Assembly (NCBI GenBank): GCA_007922195.1
Contig: ML681971.1
Span: 20,753,856 to 20,817,855, forward strand
Source of the DNA: Podocnemis expansa
Taxonomy: Eukaryota > Chordata > Testudines > Podocnemididae
Direction of reading: 5' to 3'
Length of the DNA stretch: 64,000 nt
Of this stretch, positions 23,956-37,239 are shown one piece after another (positions within the stretch are counted from its first letter, which is position 1; every line of letters starts with the position of its first letter). The notes beneath the pieces are model-generated. The model was not told the DNA's origin. It saw only the letters and a program-made list of their open reading frames with translations, and searched no databases. The position numbers and the translations under genes were made by a program.

Positions 23956-25219
23956 GGCACTGTACTGATTTACTTCAGATAAGGACCTGGTCAGCTGTGT
24001 TGTGCATCCCTCACCTCTAACTGGACAAGAAGAGTATTATGTTCTTTTAAGGCCTCATAATGCAAATATCCATTCAGGCAACAAACCCATGAGCAATCAA
24101 CCAATGTTTGTGTAAGTAAAGGCTACAGGATTCTAGCTATCTGTTCAACCCATCAGTATTGGAATCAAAGTTCAACGAACTGTCACTTGGGGCTGCTGAT
24201 CCCCTTGTTCTCTTTCACATGTGTACCCTAGCAGTGGATTACATCATTACCACCAAATGGCACCATTACCTCCTTGCAGTGTTCTCACACGTACATGCTG
24301 GGTGCATTGCAAGGCATGCAATAGAAGGTTGTGAGGTTTATTACTAGGGACAGGCGTACATGACACTAATCACACCCTTTGCACCTTGCAGTTTTATTTT
24401 AGTCAATCTTGGATGCAAGCCTAATCACTTAATTCCCCTGCTGAGCTTTCATGTCATGAATGCACTTGCTCTCTCAATCCAAGCTTATTTGATAGGAAAA
24501 GCTAAAAGGAAGATGGAACTTAGAAATGTTATCATTTACATGTGACTGGGCAATTGCTTGTTCAAGTGGTTTAAAGATCTCTTTCTGTGGTTAAACTGAC
24601 ACCAATCATTACCCTGTACATGTAGACTTTTATTAGTTTACCCATGCTGATATTTTCCTACCTGAGTGAGTAGACACTTCTAGATATTTGATTTCCCAAT
24701 GGCCAGGTCCAGGGCCGGCCCTAGACGGTAAGCAGCCCCTGCACTGCAGTGGGGCGCTGGCATTTGAGGGGCGCCAAAAGGGGACAGCGCCATTGAGCTC
24801 CCCTGATGACCAGGGCTGGGTGAAGACCGTCAGCATTGCAGGGGGCGTGGTGCCACAAGACTCCTTGCTTGTTTTTGCTTGAGAGAAACTCTCAGACCTA
24901 TTGATTTGTATTCTCTTGTTAATGAGGCAGGGGAGGGGGTGACCTGATGTGATTCACTTGCAAATGAACCAGGGGAGATTTGATGCTTCTAGTATTGCAC
25001 TTTAAATCCCCTAAAGATCAGCACAGACTTTCTTTGAATTAAACTGACTTAGTTTTACTACATGAGGATCTTTAAAGAGACACCTTAGAAGCAGATTACT
25101 GCTCTGTTTAATCCAATGGTTCCCAACATTTTTTGTCGTGGCACACCTTGCTACCTTTAATTAATTAGAGACACACCACCATATGATGTCAAATGAACTC
25201 ATGAATATTCATGAACCAA

Positions 25220-25445
25220 GAGCCAAACCAGAGCTCTTTGAGTAGGAGAAAATCCCAGCTCATCAGATGCTTTGAAGATGGGGGAACTTACAGAATGGGA
25301 TGAAAATAAATGCAGGGGAATGTAAGACATGGGATCAGGTCATACTGCAACAGCAAATCAGAAAGCTCATGCAATAAATAAATCTGTTAGTCTTTAAGTG
25401 CCACAAGACTCCCTGCTTTACTAAACTAACACAGCTGCCCCTTTG
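25220..25445. mobile_element. Penelope-like element pieces in opposite orientation
   Basis: A minus piece with GAGAAAATCCCAGCTCATCAG (in part, about 25236-25266) is followed by unrelated interior and then a plus piece, GCTCATGCAATAAATAAATC through GTGCCACAAGACTCCCTG to the terminal AACACAGCTGCCCC (25366-25442). On the minus strand the box reads CTGATGAGCTGGG, but the GAAA is changed to CAAA. A further 35-bp plus fragment lies at about 24850-24885. Confidence 0.6.
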
Positions 25446-26306
25446 GAATTTGACAAAAGAGAATGTTTCCTCATTCGCTTTTGGTTCAAGCTGGGCCCAT
25501 AAAGCATCACAGTTACAGCAGCAGAAGTAAAGAAGAGCAGAGCTGTATAGAAAATTGAAGGCATGTGTGTATTTCTTGTCCATGGACTCTTTAGATTAGA
25601 AAAGGACACAGAGAAAAGTCCTCTGCTCTCTTTTCAGTATGCTTTGGGAAGTGGATGGCATACACTGTCACTCACACCTATTGACAGCAAGGGCCCAGTT
25701 TGATGGATGATACATTCCCTGCTCTTAGCCACTTCTCCTGAGCAGAGCAGTAGCCTCAAAGACTGTTTCAGATTCCATGGGATTGAAACTACACAGCACT
25801 TGTCCATACTGGTTGTGGTGTTGAGGAGCACCAGACTCAAACCACTGTCTGGGGGGGGGGGGTCACTTAGACTGCAGAAGAAGCAGCACTTGCCCCAAGC
25901 CACTCAGGCCCAGCTTTTAATGGTGTTTAAATTTGTCCCTATCTATCTTTAAGCTCTGGGTATAATGCCACTTTTCCCCCAATCTCTGTAACATTCCATA
26001 CTCCATATTGTAAATGTAGAAACTGCATACCAATGTACCCCATTTTGTGTAGGAATGAATAGGTATAAGGTGTGAATGGAGGGTGGATGTGTGTGTGAAC
26101 CAGCCCCAAGCTGCCAGCTTGTTCTGATCAAGTCTGTGTGAACAGCTCCATTCTGCTAGCTCATCCAGATGAAGTGAGAAGCCCATCTCAATCACTGATG
26201 AATGTGACTACATCCCTAAAAGCAAAAGAATGAAGGATCTACCCCAGAAGTAAAAGAATAGAGCTAATCAAGAAGACAAGCTAGAGGTCAGGTCCACAAC
26301 TAACGG

Positions 26307-27446
26307 CAGAGGCGGCCTCAGGCAACTGCAGGCTCTAGGCGAAGCCCTGTTGTGGAGCCCCCACTGGTACCTTTCCTGTGGCCCCAGTCCACCCCTGCAC
26401 CCCTAACTATCCCATACTGCCCTCCAGGACCCTTGTTTGTTTGCTGAACCAAACTAACATGACTATCCCTCTGAAACGCTTAGATTATTCTTGGGTATGG
26501 TATTTTTAAAGATCTTCCCATCATGAAGCATGTAAGTTGATCATCTTTCACTTAACATAAATGAGCTAATGCTGAACTATAAAGTTAAAGTGAACATCTT
26601 AATTTTTTTTAAAAAGGTGTGAGCATTAATTAATAAAAAGTAGTAACATTAGTTATGGCTCAAATATAACTAAAATACCACATTTAAAATTTTGGCAGTC
26701 AAATTATACAAATTTTTCATATAAGCTTGGGTTTATGTGCACTAGCCATTATTACAAATAATTATAACAAACAAAAATAAGTGAAGAGAAGGTTTCTAGT
26801 GTGTAGCTATAAATGAAAAACACCAAATTTCAATGAAATTCTCTGAAGTACTCAAGTTTATAAGACTCTGGCCCTCTCAGAAATATTAAATAGTAAGTAC
26901 AGAAGAAGCTAAAAAATTACTTTCCAAAAGAAAGGCATACAGTGCAGACCTCACACACAGGTGTAATGATTGCCTAACGGAAGCACTGTATTTAGATGTA
27001 GCAGCCTATGTGGTCCAAACCTGGTAACCTGAGCTAAACAAAGCCAAAGTAAAAATTGTCACAAAGTCAAAGGAAAAGGCAAAAGAACAGGTAAAAAAGA
27101 AAAAGAAAAGGCAATATTTTACGAAACAAAAATGGCAGAATAAATGGCCACACTGAGGAACTAAAAGCTGATGCCACTGGAAAAGTTCCTGCTTTTTTAC
27201 CATGTCAATGTGAAGGTGCTGGGCAGATAATGGTGAAATCTGCCATTCGGATGAAGCACAGATCCTAATGATAGCTTGCCTTGATGAGCCAAGAGTGAAA
27301 ACTGCTTAGGCTTCTAGCCCTATTATCTCTGCTAGATGGGGACAATTTCTATATTTTAATTTCTGTCTACCAAATTGAAGACAGGTCCCTTATTGCTTGG
27401 GGCCCTAGGTGGCCGCTTGCTTTGCCTACCCCAAAAGCTGCCACTA
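26307..27446. mobile_element. nested hAT element, 1.1 kb, perfect 8-bp duplication
   Basis: It begins CAGAGGCGGCCTCAGG and ends AAAAGCTGCCACTA (inverted TAGTGGCAGC). The flanks are ACTAACGG on both sides (26299-26306 and 27447-27454). The first base pair of the right terminus has mutated from C to T on the inverse strand. The interior is non-coding and includes a 50-bp Penelope terminal scrap (about 26434-26482). It is nested in 24710-28623, so it is younger than that element. Confidence 0.8.
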
Positions 27447-27870
27447 ACTAACGGTCACACAGAGCACCTGGACTGGCATGACAAAGCTATAAAGACTGGG
27501 TGAGATCCAAATGCTAAAGGGGGAAAGTGTTCTGCACACCACCTGGAAGAAAGGGGTGTTGGTTCATGCCTGACAAAGACTCTGCTCCTCCTCTTGTCCA
27601 GCTTCCCTGGCCAGGCAGCTGCCACAAACCCCAGTGACAGACACTAGCACAGACTCCAGCAACAGCACTGTCAGGACTGTTAATAACACAGACTGCAGAA
27701 CATTGTCTGGTATGCTTGGGCGCGTGAATGAGTGTGTGTGTGAGGGGGCATAGGTATAAGTTAGATATCATTTTGCTTTTATTTGTGATAAATGCAGCAT
27801 ATTGCCTTTTCCCCCCTGAAAAGATCTCAGGTACTCATTTAGTATAACTTGCTGCTGCTTCTTTACAATT

Positions 27871-28393
27871 TTGGATATTGCAATGACTTCCCTCAATGAA
27901 AGATTTGAGCAGTTAAAACACCACAACAATCAATTCGAAGTTTTGTACAATATAAACTTGCCGAAACCGACCACAAACAGCTCCAACAGCACTGCAATGA
28001 TTTGCAACTTTGTTTATCAGTCGGTGATAAGGACATCAATGCAATCAAACTAGATGATGGGCTATGCTCCTTTAAAGATCTGTTAAAGTACGAATTAAAC
28101 CAATTCCATAATCCTTATGCAACTCTCAAATTTATTCAATCAAATAACCTCTCATTTCCAAATTTGAGCATTGCCCTAAGAATATTGCTAACAATTTCTG
28201 TCAGCATGGCAAGTGGCGAGTGATCATTTTCATGATAAAAAAAGTAAAAAATTAATTGCGATCAAGTATTTCTCAAGAAAGGCTTGTAAGCCTTGCCATG
28301 GTTGCTATTGAGAGCGATATATGTGCCCAGTTAGACATCAAGGAATTAACTGCAAATTTTGTAAACATGAAAGCACGAAAAGTACTATTGTAA
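27871..28393 (+). pseudogene. decayed hAT transposase, C-terminal part
   Basis: Piecing frames together shows the typical end of an hAT transposase: TSLNERFEQLK at the start, then DLL-type helix residues, LSIALRILLTISVSMASGE at about 28163-28221 (the conserved dimerisation-domain strand) and AMVAIESDICAQLDIKEL with ARKVLL and a natural TAA at 28391-28393. The reading frame changes near 28010, and a stop plus small deletions follow MASGE, where the family has RSFSKLK. It cannot make a working enzyme. It is the internal gene of the element 24710-28623 and agrees with its 8-bp duplication. Confidence 0.75.
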
Positions 28394-28631
28394 CCTTTTG
28401 TAAAACCTTTCCTTTTTAATTAAATAACTAAAAAAATGATTTTTTCGATGTTCATATAATGATAAGTATTTACTGCTCAGTACTTATTTTTATTTCAAAT
28501 AAATATGCATACACCCCTTCACTGCAATTTTCTTATTATAATAACAAACTGATTAATACTAATGACAGAGGAGGGCACCAATAGATTGCAGGGGGGGCGC
28601 CAGAAACCCTAGCACTGGCCGTGGCCAGGTC

Positions 28632-31600
28632 AGTGTTTAGACTTCCTGGGAGAACCTAGCAGGTACATGTACGTTATTTTGGTTTGAACATCTGCTGTCT
28701 TTTCAGAGACTGTACACCAGTGTGCTTTGTCTCCTAAATCTGAGGATATTAAACCATACATCTTGAGAAGCTTTTAAAATATTTCTATATTTGAAGGCAG
28801 ATGTTTATTTCCCTTTAGTAAATAAACTTATGGTGTGCTATGTGGGGAAAATAAGGCATTTAAGTCACACATCATACATCGGCTACAGATGTTGTAGGCA
28901 GATTGTTATGCTATATATCAGCCATGCTATCTAGGCATTTATGTCATGCTGTGCTCAGATACCCAAAGGAATGTTTCAAACAAAAGTGCTTCCTCAAGGT
29001 TTTGAATGATCTGTGCAATGGACACTGGCAGTATCAATGTATTTCTCTTGAAGAAATTACTCTTACCCTTCCTACCAACCCAGAACTAGGCCTTGATTCA
29101 GCTAGGTAAGCCTGTGTTTGATCAATAGGACTAGTCATGTGCTGATAGTTAAGCATCTTGCTGAACTGGGTCCTGAAACAGAAGATGTCAAATGTACAAG
29201 TAGTAATACAAGTTAACACAAAGAGCTATTATGCAATTCCCTCTACAGTGTACTAGCTACTTTAAACAATACTTTAAAATAATTCAGAAAGTGGAATGAA
29301 GGCAACTGTCCCTCACCCAAGACTTTTTGCAAAAATGAAAGAGGTTGTTTGGCAGTGTAAGTCTAGAAGTTCCAACAGTGTTTCAGAAAAGAGGAGTATG
29401 TGTGAGAGGAGCTTTGTTGGGTGTTCCTACTTCCCAGAGCCCCTATTTTTCATGAAGCCATAAAAATGGCTAACACAGGTAAGATAGCTACCTTACTAAA
29501 GGAGCAGAGAGTAATGTGTATAGGAATGGGAAAACCCAAAGCATCTGGAAGACCAAGAAAGCTGAACTTCTCCAAATATGAACAAAACTCTTGCAGAGCT
29601 GTAAATACATAATTGTGTGTGTGTGCACGCACACTCACCTGAATGATAACTGGGAAAGTGAAACTGGCTAGAAACAAAAATGAAACTGATAGCAAAGAGG
29701 ACTGAAGCTTGTGGAGCAGTTTTTATCATCACATAGCCTTTAAAAGGGAAAAAATGCCAGAAAAAAGTTTTCAATTTTTTTTATGAAAGTGTTCATGATG
29801 TTTTATTTAAAATTTTTTTCCAGAACGTTATCTAATTTTTCCATTCACAGAAAATCCCCTCTTTTTAAAGTCAAATAGTGATAACAGATAATATTTCCAT
29901 AACGACATCTATAAAAATGTTGGAAAAATTTTTGAAAGAGTGAAAATAGCTTTGCCATTTTGAAATCTTTTGTGAGACTTTTAAAATTTTTCTATCAGCT
30001 TGAGTGACTGTTGTATATTTATTGTATTAGTTGAATGAACTGTATAAACAGCATTAATAGTAGAATAAATTAGATTTTAAAAGTTATCACATTTAATAAT
30101 CTCAAGTTGCACTGATAACTGTATGGAAATATTAAGAAATGTGATTCTTAGTTTGATAATCTCCTTTTTCAGAGTTACCTTGGCTAGATAAATGAGCTAC
30201 CTAGTAGAAGAAATTAAAGCTTGTCTCTAGTTCATCCTGTAGTTAGATTTTATCCTTCAGGGCTGAATTTCTCATCTTAAAATAACCCAAAGAAATACTC
30301 CCTTTCAGAGATTCATATCAATTACTTCTACAGCATTCATCTCTGCAGCATTGAAGGATTGGTCCATTGTAAGAATGTTGTTTCTGTGAACACCAAGGAC
30401 TCCGGTTTTGAAAGAAACAGCATACATGGAAGCATATTAAAAAGATAGGAAAACGTGTAGCTTTACACATACTCATACAGAACCAGGTGCTTGCTTCAAA
30501 CAGCCCCATTCGGGATGTTAAATGTCTTTGCTCACAGATTCATAAACAATTTATAAGAGACCTTATTCTTATAGCTCAGCAAATTTCTCAGAATACTAAA
30601 GCCAAAAGGGAACCAAAAGGGAACTGTGTGTCATCCAGACGAACAAGAGAGCTCTCACAACTCACAGCAGCTGGCCTCTTATCTAATATATCGATCCAAG
30701 TACTTTTATGTCCCACATCAGTGTAGTGCCCTATCCCACCACACTGGTACCAAATGCCTTGGATGTACACAGAGTCCTACAGCTTAAAATTCCATATGTA
30801 CCTAAAGGGCAGGGTCCTTCTTCTTCCACATGGAATTAATATTAGTCCTTGGAACTCACCCTGCAGAGCATGTAGAATGAAGGCTCTCTAGATAGCTGTG
30901 ATGCACTTTCAGAGTCTACCTCCAGAGCTAACAAGAGGACAGAACCATCTGAAGAAGAGAAAGTCAAAGTCTAAACCAACAGTGTTGGACAGACAGTTCA
31001 GAAGCCAGCACCTCATTCCATCATACATGAGAGAAACCACTTAGCCTTCTGGTGAAACAAAGACAAAAAGCAGCATAAAGAGGCCAGTTATTGTGTATGA
31101 GCTTCAATGTCTTGTAACTAACTGCTCCTTTATGTAGACACAAGTCAACTAAGCACATCATGCTGTTCTGTCAGCTATTTGCACATAGCCTGAGTTGACT
31201 GGGGTAAGAGCTCTTTGTGTATGATGATGTAGTAGGGTTACAGTCTGGAGAGATGATAGGTCAAAAATTAAAAATTGAATTTAGGCTCATAAATCCTTTA
31301 GTTATCTCTGAAAATCTTCCCTGAAGTGAAAAGGCACAGGACAGGCCCTTAATTTAAAATTATGCAGCAAGGACTTTGTTTTGAAAAGGAGCCAGGAATC
31401 CTATTCAATTTCATTTCAAAGCCACTTGAGTCACATGGCCTTAATTATGGAACCCAAGGTTTTGGAAAGTTCAACAATCCGCTAAGTGATCTCCTTCATT
31501 GGTTGATGCTCTTAAAGTTGTCACACTAGCACATTAAGCATACCAAGATTAACTCTCCTGGTCCTGTTTTCCTGAACATAAACCCTGTCTTAGAGACAGC

Positions 31601-34249
31601 AAGGAGCATGAACAATCTGTTAGTGCAATAGAGGAAGTTGCTAATTAAATATACATTATCACAGACTGGATTGGACTGATATTTTGCAGTTGAAGGGAGC
31701 CTTTGTGCTTGTTGCAAGATAGTACAAGATTTAGATGAGATGTAGAAGAAAGATGCCTTTTGACTAGGCTGCAATGGTGAATCAGGGGACTAACATGCCA
31801 TCTCCAGAATGCTGCAGCCTGGATGAGCGTATGCATCACTTTTTAAAATATTCCAAGGTAAAGGAAGGGAAGCAAGGTCTAATGGCTAAAACACAGGCCT
31901 GGAGGTAAGGAGACAAATTCTATTATTAGGAGCTACAGACCCACTCTGTGACCATGGGGTAGTTATAAAGCTCTCTGCTGTGGTTCCCCCATACATAAAA
32001 TGGGGCATACTTACGCTATTTAACAGTACTTTCATGGTTGAAAGATTTGTTCGCTGTGAACCTCGTATCATTAGTGATTAAGAGCTTTCCAACACTTGAA
32101 TAAAAGCAGCCATATATCAGTTACTTATGGGTAGGGCACAGTAAAACAAAAGCTAAATGGTCTTTGAATGAGAAGACCTCTGGAGAGCCCAGCATGGAAA
32201 GAGCAATTATCTAGCATATGTGGAAGATCCTCCACAGCACCACAAATGCAGTGGGCTGCCCTGGATGCCTCAGGCATTGTCCATCTTGGCACAGCAAGCC
32301 ATGCCACACCTGAAGGAGCACTGAACCAGTGAATTTCTCATATGCAGCTGATGGCAGGGTCCATCCAATAGATCCTTGAATAATGGCAAGGATAGCATTT
32401 GCTTGATCTCAATGATCAGTTTGTTGACTGCGTTCTGATGCTGGATGTTATGTGGAGAAATGCTGGCTGGGATGGTAACCATACCAGTTTCGTTGGTTTC
32501 CGTATGCCTGTGATAATTCTCATGGTACAATTAAGATGTGCCTCTAATCACCTCGGATAGGCAGAATTGGGGCACTATATATGTCAACTGCATAACAGAG
32601 TGTGCCCCATAATATGCAGTGGTTGTACGCAGTCTCCCCAGGTAGAAGATATCAGTCTGAAGAAACTATGCACTTACCATTTATTATGAACGTAGGTGGA
32701 ATTTTAAGACTTTTTACAAAGTTCCAGAGCACAGTCCATATCAAGGGCTAACATTCCAAACCTAAAAGTGCTATGACAGTCTCACTCAAGAACTTGCCAT
32801 ATGTGCAATTATTTGATTGGTACCTGCATGAGGTTTATATGGACAACAAGTTTTAGGGGGTGGGTTTTTTGAAGAATTCAATTTATGATGAAATCTGAAA
32901 TTTTGTCTGGAAACCCTTGTGAAGTTCTCTCTGCTACCTTTCAACCACGTGGCTCAGAGGGAGTGGCTGAAAACTCTGAATGCTGCACACAGGGTAAGAA
33001 TAAGCTTTTTGCATTAATCAATTATAATAATTATCCTACTAAACACATGCTTGGTAAGATACGAGAGCCTTACAGAGATTGATTAGACTAAAATAAGTAA
33101 CTAATTTGCATTTTCCTTCACTCCATTTGTCCCCATTAAGGACAAAAGGACAAATATTGAGGAGCACATTTAAGAAAAATGTCATATTCCACACCCACCT
33201 GTTAATGCGTGGATCCTTTTACCTCAAATGCCATCATGAAAGTCTCAGACAGGAAAAACTTGTCTGTCCCTCAAGGTGTAAATAGCAGGGTTAAGTTCTC
33301 CACTCTTGGAGAAAGAAGATTAACTCTTAGGCTCTCATACACTTTTTCAATGGCATGAGTTTTAAATCTGAATGTTTACAGAGAACAAGTCTGCACCTAA
33401 GAACTGAGCTTAGCATTTATATGTTTTAAATGTTAATGAAAAAGAGAAATGAAACATTAACAAGCCAGTAATAAAATTAAGGAGCTAAAAATAAATCTCA
33501 AAGATTTTTAGACTGGAGGAGAAAATATCTTTGCAACACATAATTGTTTAAACCAACTTATATTTGGCCTTGACCCTGAGTGAGGCTGACCATTGGTCAA
33601 TTAAGAGTTCTGAATGCTCAACACTTCACCTGCACTCTAGTACGGTCCCTCCAGAAGGCAACAGAATCCCGTCAATTTGCATAGGCATTGGACCAGATGA
33701 TTCTTTGTATATATATCATCAATGCTGGTTAAATCTTCAGTTGTATCATGCAAATATATAGCTCCCCACATAACAAACCAACTAGGCTACGTCAGTTCAT
33801 ATTTCCTGTTAGGAGTGGCCCAACATGCTCTCCACCATAGGCATTAGTCAACTAAAAATTGATTAGCTCTAGAACTAGGGTAAAATGAACCAGATCACAA
33901 GAAAATAATGGCTGGAATCTTCCTATTTCCCTCCAACTAAACCTTAATTTGAACTTTCATAGTGCCATTCTCCTACAACTCACCAACATGGCTGGGAAAT
34001 TTCACTCGCAGTACATCCCGAGCTACTTCCTTCTTAACCTGCAATTTCTAAAGCACCCCCACCTCTGTGTGACAGTCTTGTCTCATATTTTCAGACACTG
34101 TTGATATCCATAGCTGCTCTCACAGCCTCACCTATGCTGACTCCAGTGCTGTGAAGTGCATAAGGAATGTACACAGTGCAGAGAAAAGGCCAAAGTACAT
34201 TCTTGCCAGGAGAAAGGTTCCCAGGAGCTGCTTGGCTCAGCAACTGACT
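28632..34249. other. intergenic, nothing recognised
   Basis: About 5.6 kb of AT-rich DNA with no exon, RNA gene or repeat that I can name. Isolated short frames lack any recognisable domain. Confidence 0.4.
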
Positions 34250-34992
34250 GTTCTTCGAGCACTGCTCGGATACACTCAGTAATAGGTATCTCCGTGCCGG
34301 TGCTATATGAGGTCATCAGCCGTCAGCGTTCCTCCTTAAACTAGGACGAAGTAAACTCTCCTAGATCCTCCCTACCTGCTCCTGGGAGCTTACCCCTCCT
34401 GCAGGACACTGAGTGCACCAGATTCACACACCCATCTGGCCCATGGCCGGCATGTGTTTTACACTGCTGGACTGAGGGAAAGACAGTCTACTTCCCTTCC
34501 ACCATTTCTTGCAGTGTTGGTAACCACCACTGCCAACCTGGCAATTCTAAGGCCTTGTGAACTCCCTCATGGCTATTATGCCAACACGTGTTGCTGCCAG
34601 AACACTAAATTCTCTGGCCTCCACACGCCTCTGCCAATACCCTCTCAGGTAGAGCATTTCGAGATGCATTCCTTGACCATACACGATGTGTTTGTCCCAC
34701 ACTTATGCGTAGGGTGACCTCAGGCTGTCCTGTCCATGCATACCAACTGGTGCTTGGACAAACTGGGCCTACTTCTCTCCACTGGGTTAGATCCTACAAT
34801 CCCAGGCTACCCTTGCCTGGATCAGGGTCCTTAGGTCAATTCTTTAGACCCCTCGAGGACCTTGCTCGTTGGACAACTACCCATGTCAGAGATATGCTAT
34901 GCTGAAGGCGGAAGAGCCAACTCCACCCGCCATCCTTCAGCATGGCTAGAAGTCACCAATTACTGAATGTATCCAAGCAGCGCTCGAAGAAC
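34250..34992. mobile_element. foldback element 1 (743 bp)
   Basis: The arm at 34250-34287 (GTTCTTCGAGCACTGCTCGG and on) is matched in inverse by 34955-34992 at 34 of 38 positions. The arm is the inner part of the terminal sequence seen complete in the neighbouring element at 34994. It is non-coding. The family is common in turtles as I remember it, but I cannot place it in a superfamily. Confidence 0.65.
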
Positions 34993-34993
34993 G

Positions 34994-35289
34994 GTGGGTT
35001 ACTTACCAGTAACTGTCCTTCTTCAAGATGGGCTGCTCAGATTCATTCAGAACCCTCCCCCCCCATCCCTGCATTCGGAGTTGGCGACTCCTAGGAATTG
35101 AGGAGGGGCCGGGCAGCGGCCACATATATAGCCATGGGGTGACGCAGGGGGTGGTGGCCGCCTGCCCTCGTCTGACAGGCTAAGGTAAAAAGTTCCGACC
35201 AATTGGGCACTCCAGCATGGCAACACCTATTACTGAATGAATCCAAGCAGCCCATCTCAAAGAAGGACAATTACTGGTAAGTAACCCAC
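34994..35289. mobile_element. foldback element 2 (296 bp) with splice-donor-bearing arms
   Basis: The arms 34994-35050 and 35233-35289 are inverted repeats matching at 52 of 57 positions. They start GTGGGTTACTTACCAGTAAC and contain CTTCTTC and GGGCTGCT. The interior includes CACATATATAGCCATGG, a TATA-like motif. The outer arm contains the 5' splice site CTG|GTAAGTAA in the outward direction (plus strand at 35277; by symmetry also on the minus strand near 35006). Confidence 0.7.
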
Positions 35290-35317
35290 TGTACTAAGGG
35301 GTAAGGAATCTAGCCCA

Positions 35318-35490
35318 GCAGTTTTTGACTTATTTGCCAGTGTGGGCCGCATACACAGCACTGCATATTTTATGTGGGATGCACCCATGCAATACGTATT
35401 CTGCCTGTATGGGCTTAACGATATCCCATAGCTTGCCACAGCTGAATAATGTTTAGGCAGCAAGCAGCCCAAAGGTTGAGAACCACTGCT
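35318..35490. mobile_element. hAT miniature, 173 bp
   Basis: The ends are GCAGTTTTTGACTTATTTGC and AAAGGTTGAGAACCACTGCT, the 'AGTGGTTCTCAACC' class. The flanks CTAGCCCA (35310-35317) and TTAGCCCA (35491-35498) match at seven of eight positions. No coding capacity. Confidence 0.75.
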
Positions 35491-35689
35491 TTAGCCCAAG
35501 CCTCCAAGGTGGGGCAGATGCCAGTCACAATCTGGGTTCTGAGCCTCAGGGTGGGGCAGAGCAATGAGCAGTTTTAGATTAAAACTCCTGGCTAAGGAAG
35601 CCAGCAAGCACAGTCTGAGGCCTCACAGCCTTTGACTTGTCAAAGTTAAAACCACAGCACAGGCTTTTTGGTCAAGCGGAAGTAAGTCA

Positions 35690-37160
35690 TTGTTCCAGGG
35701 GTGGTGTAACAGAGGGTAGAAGGACCAGGTCCACCCTACTCCACCAAATTCCAGCCTAGGGCCCTAACAATGGCAGACAGTTCCACCACAGGGTCAGCAG
35801 GGATCCCACTGAAACACACTGAATTGTTCTCTAGTGGTACAAATAGACTTAAGGCTGATTTCCCTGGGTTACTTCCTACCACAAGCCAGGTGTAGGGCTC
35901 CATAATCCAAGGATCCTCCATCTCTCAGCAAATGCAGGTGATGGCAGTCCTGGCAACTTCCCTCCACGGTCAGTCACTTCCAGCAACATAGCAGAGCAGG
36001 GCAGTGCACAACACAATCTCAGCTCTGAATTAGACTGGAGACATCTGTCTCTTTCCCTGGCTCCAGCCTAACTGAGTTGCAAACAGGGGGCACCTTTTAT
36101 ACTTCCTGCCATGCCCTCTGCTTTTGACAAGAAGTGTGGCTTGTTGGCTCCACCCACTAGGGAGAGAGTAGCCATCCCTCATGTGACCCAGGCCTCCTGG
36201 CTTAACCTGAATGTGCCAAAATCAGGGCAAGCTGCAAAATCAGGGGCCAAACCACTGACGGGTGGTACTTAAACCAGTCTCCCAGTCAGTAACAAAACAT
36301 GCTTCTGATTCCGCACACTGGTCTTCACAAAGCATAACAAAATAGAAACAGCCCTCTTTTTTTGCACAGCAGCTCCTCTGGTCCCCACCTAGCCACTGGG
36401 TCTCTTGAAGAAATGGGTTCTCCTGACCTGAAAGGGCCAGCCACATTATGCAGAACAATACAGGCTTGGTTCTTACCCAAAAATACCATGCAGCCAGCCA
36501 ATCCTTTAGTAACTACAACTAAGGTTTAATATCAAAAGAAAAGAAACAAAATATGAGAGATGTTAAAGGGTCAATGTGAATCGCATACATACAAATGATT
36601 TAGGGTCCATAGGAAGCAAGTCCTTGAAGAGTTTGCAGTGTGCAGTTTAGTCCAATTCCTCTGGCAAACACCCAGCACCTGGGTGGGTCGCAGTCCTTTG
36701 TTCAGTCCCAGAAGAATAGTTCTACCATAGGAGGATGTTGGTTGCAGACAGACTGAAGACAAAACAGAGATGGGACTGCTGCCTTTTATTAACTCTGACC
36801 TTCCCATGCTCTGAAAAGTCCTTGCTAACTCAAAATGGAGTTGAGTGACATGGTCAGCCTGGGTGACTGGTTGGACAGTTTTCTTCCTAGGGCCACTGTG
36901 GCAGGGAGCTTCCTTAATGGGCCATTAAGAGGACAGTGGTTTTATAGGCATCCAGTCTGGGAATGTCTTCGAATCACATAACTTGGAATACACATAAACA
37001 AATATATTCCTAATTTCTAATACAAATATGATACCTACATATATACCATATAATCATTCCTAGCAGATTACAACCTTTTCATTGGTACCAAACATGGCAT
37101 ATCACATATGGATTATTGCAAATATGAAATATTAATATGATAGAAGATCTTAAACAGTCC
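35690..37160. repeat. probable LTR-retroelement debris
   Basis: The stretch has features that I associate with degraded LTR or endogenous-retrovirus-like repeats of turtles: 'CACCTTTTATACTTCCTGCC', a purine-rich AAAGAAAAGAAACAAAATATGAG, 'CTCAAAATGGAGTTGAGTGACATGGTC', 'TTTTCATTGGTACCAAACATGGCATATCACAT'. There are no protein remnants, and I found neither paired LTRs nor a target duplication. It could be an unrelated interspersed repeat. Confidence 0.35.
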
Positions 37161-37239
37161 CCTAGACCCAGTCAGCCTCACACCTCACTCTCAAACTCTG
37201 CCTCACTGCAGAAGGCCACAGAGACGGAATAAGGTAGGG

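Larger units (their letters stand above)
24710..28623. mobile_element. old hAT transposon (3.9 kb) with nested insertions
   Basis: The ends are CAGGGCCGGCCCTAG and, inverted, CACGGCCAGTGCTAG, flanked by a perfect 8-bp duplication GCCAGGTC (24702-24709 and 28624-28631). Inside are a decayed hAT transposase end (27871-28393), Penelope pieces (24850-24885 and 25220-25445) and a second, smaller hAT element (26307-27446). The duplication shows that these belong to one original insertion later invaded by others. The G-run at 25850-25862 is inside it. Confidence 0.8.
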
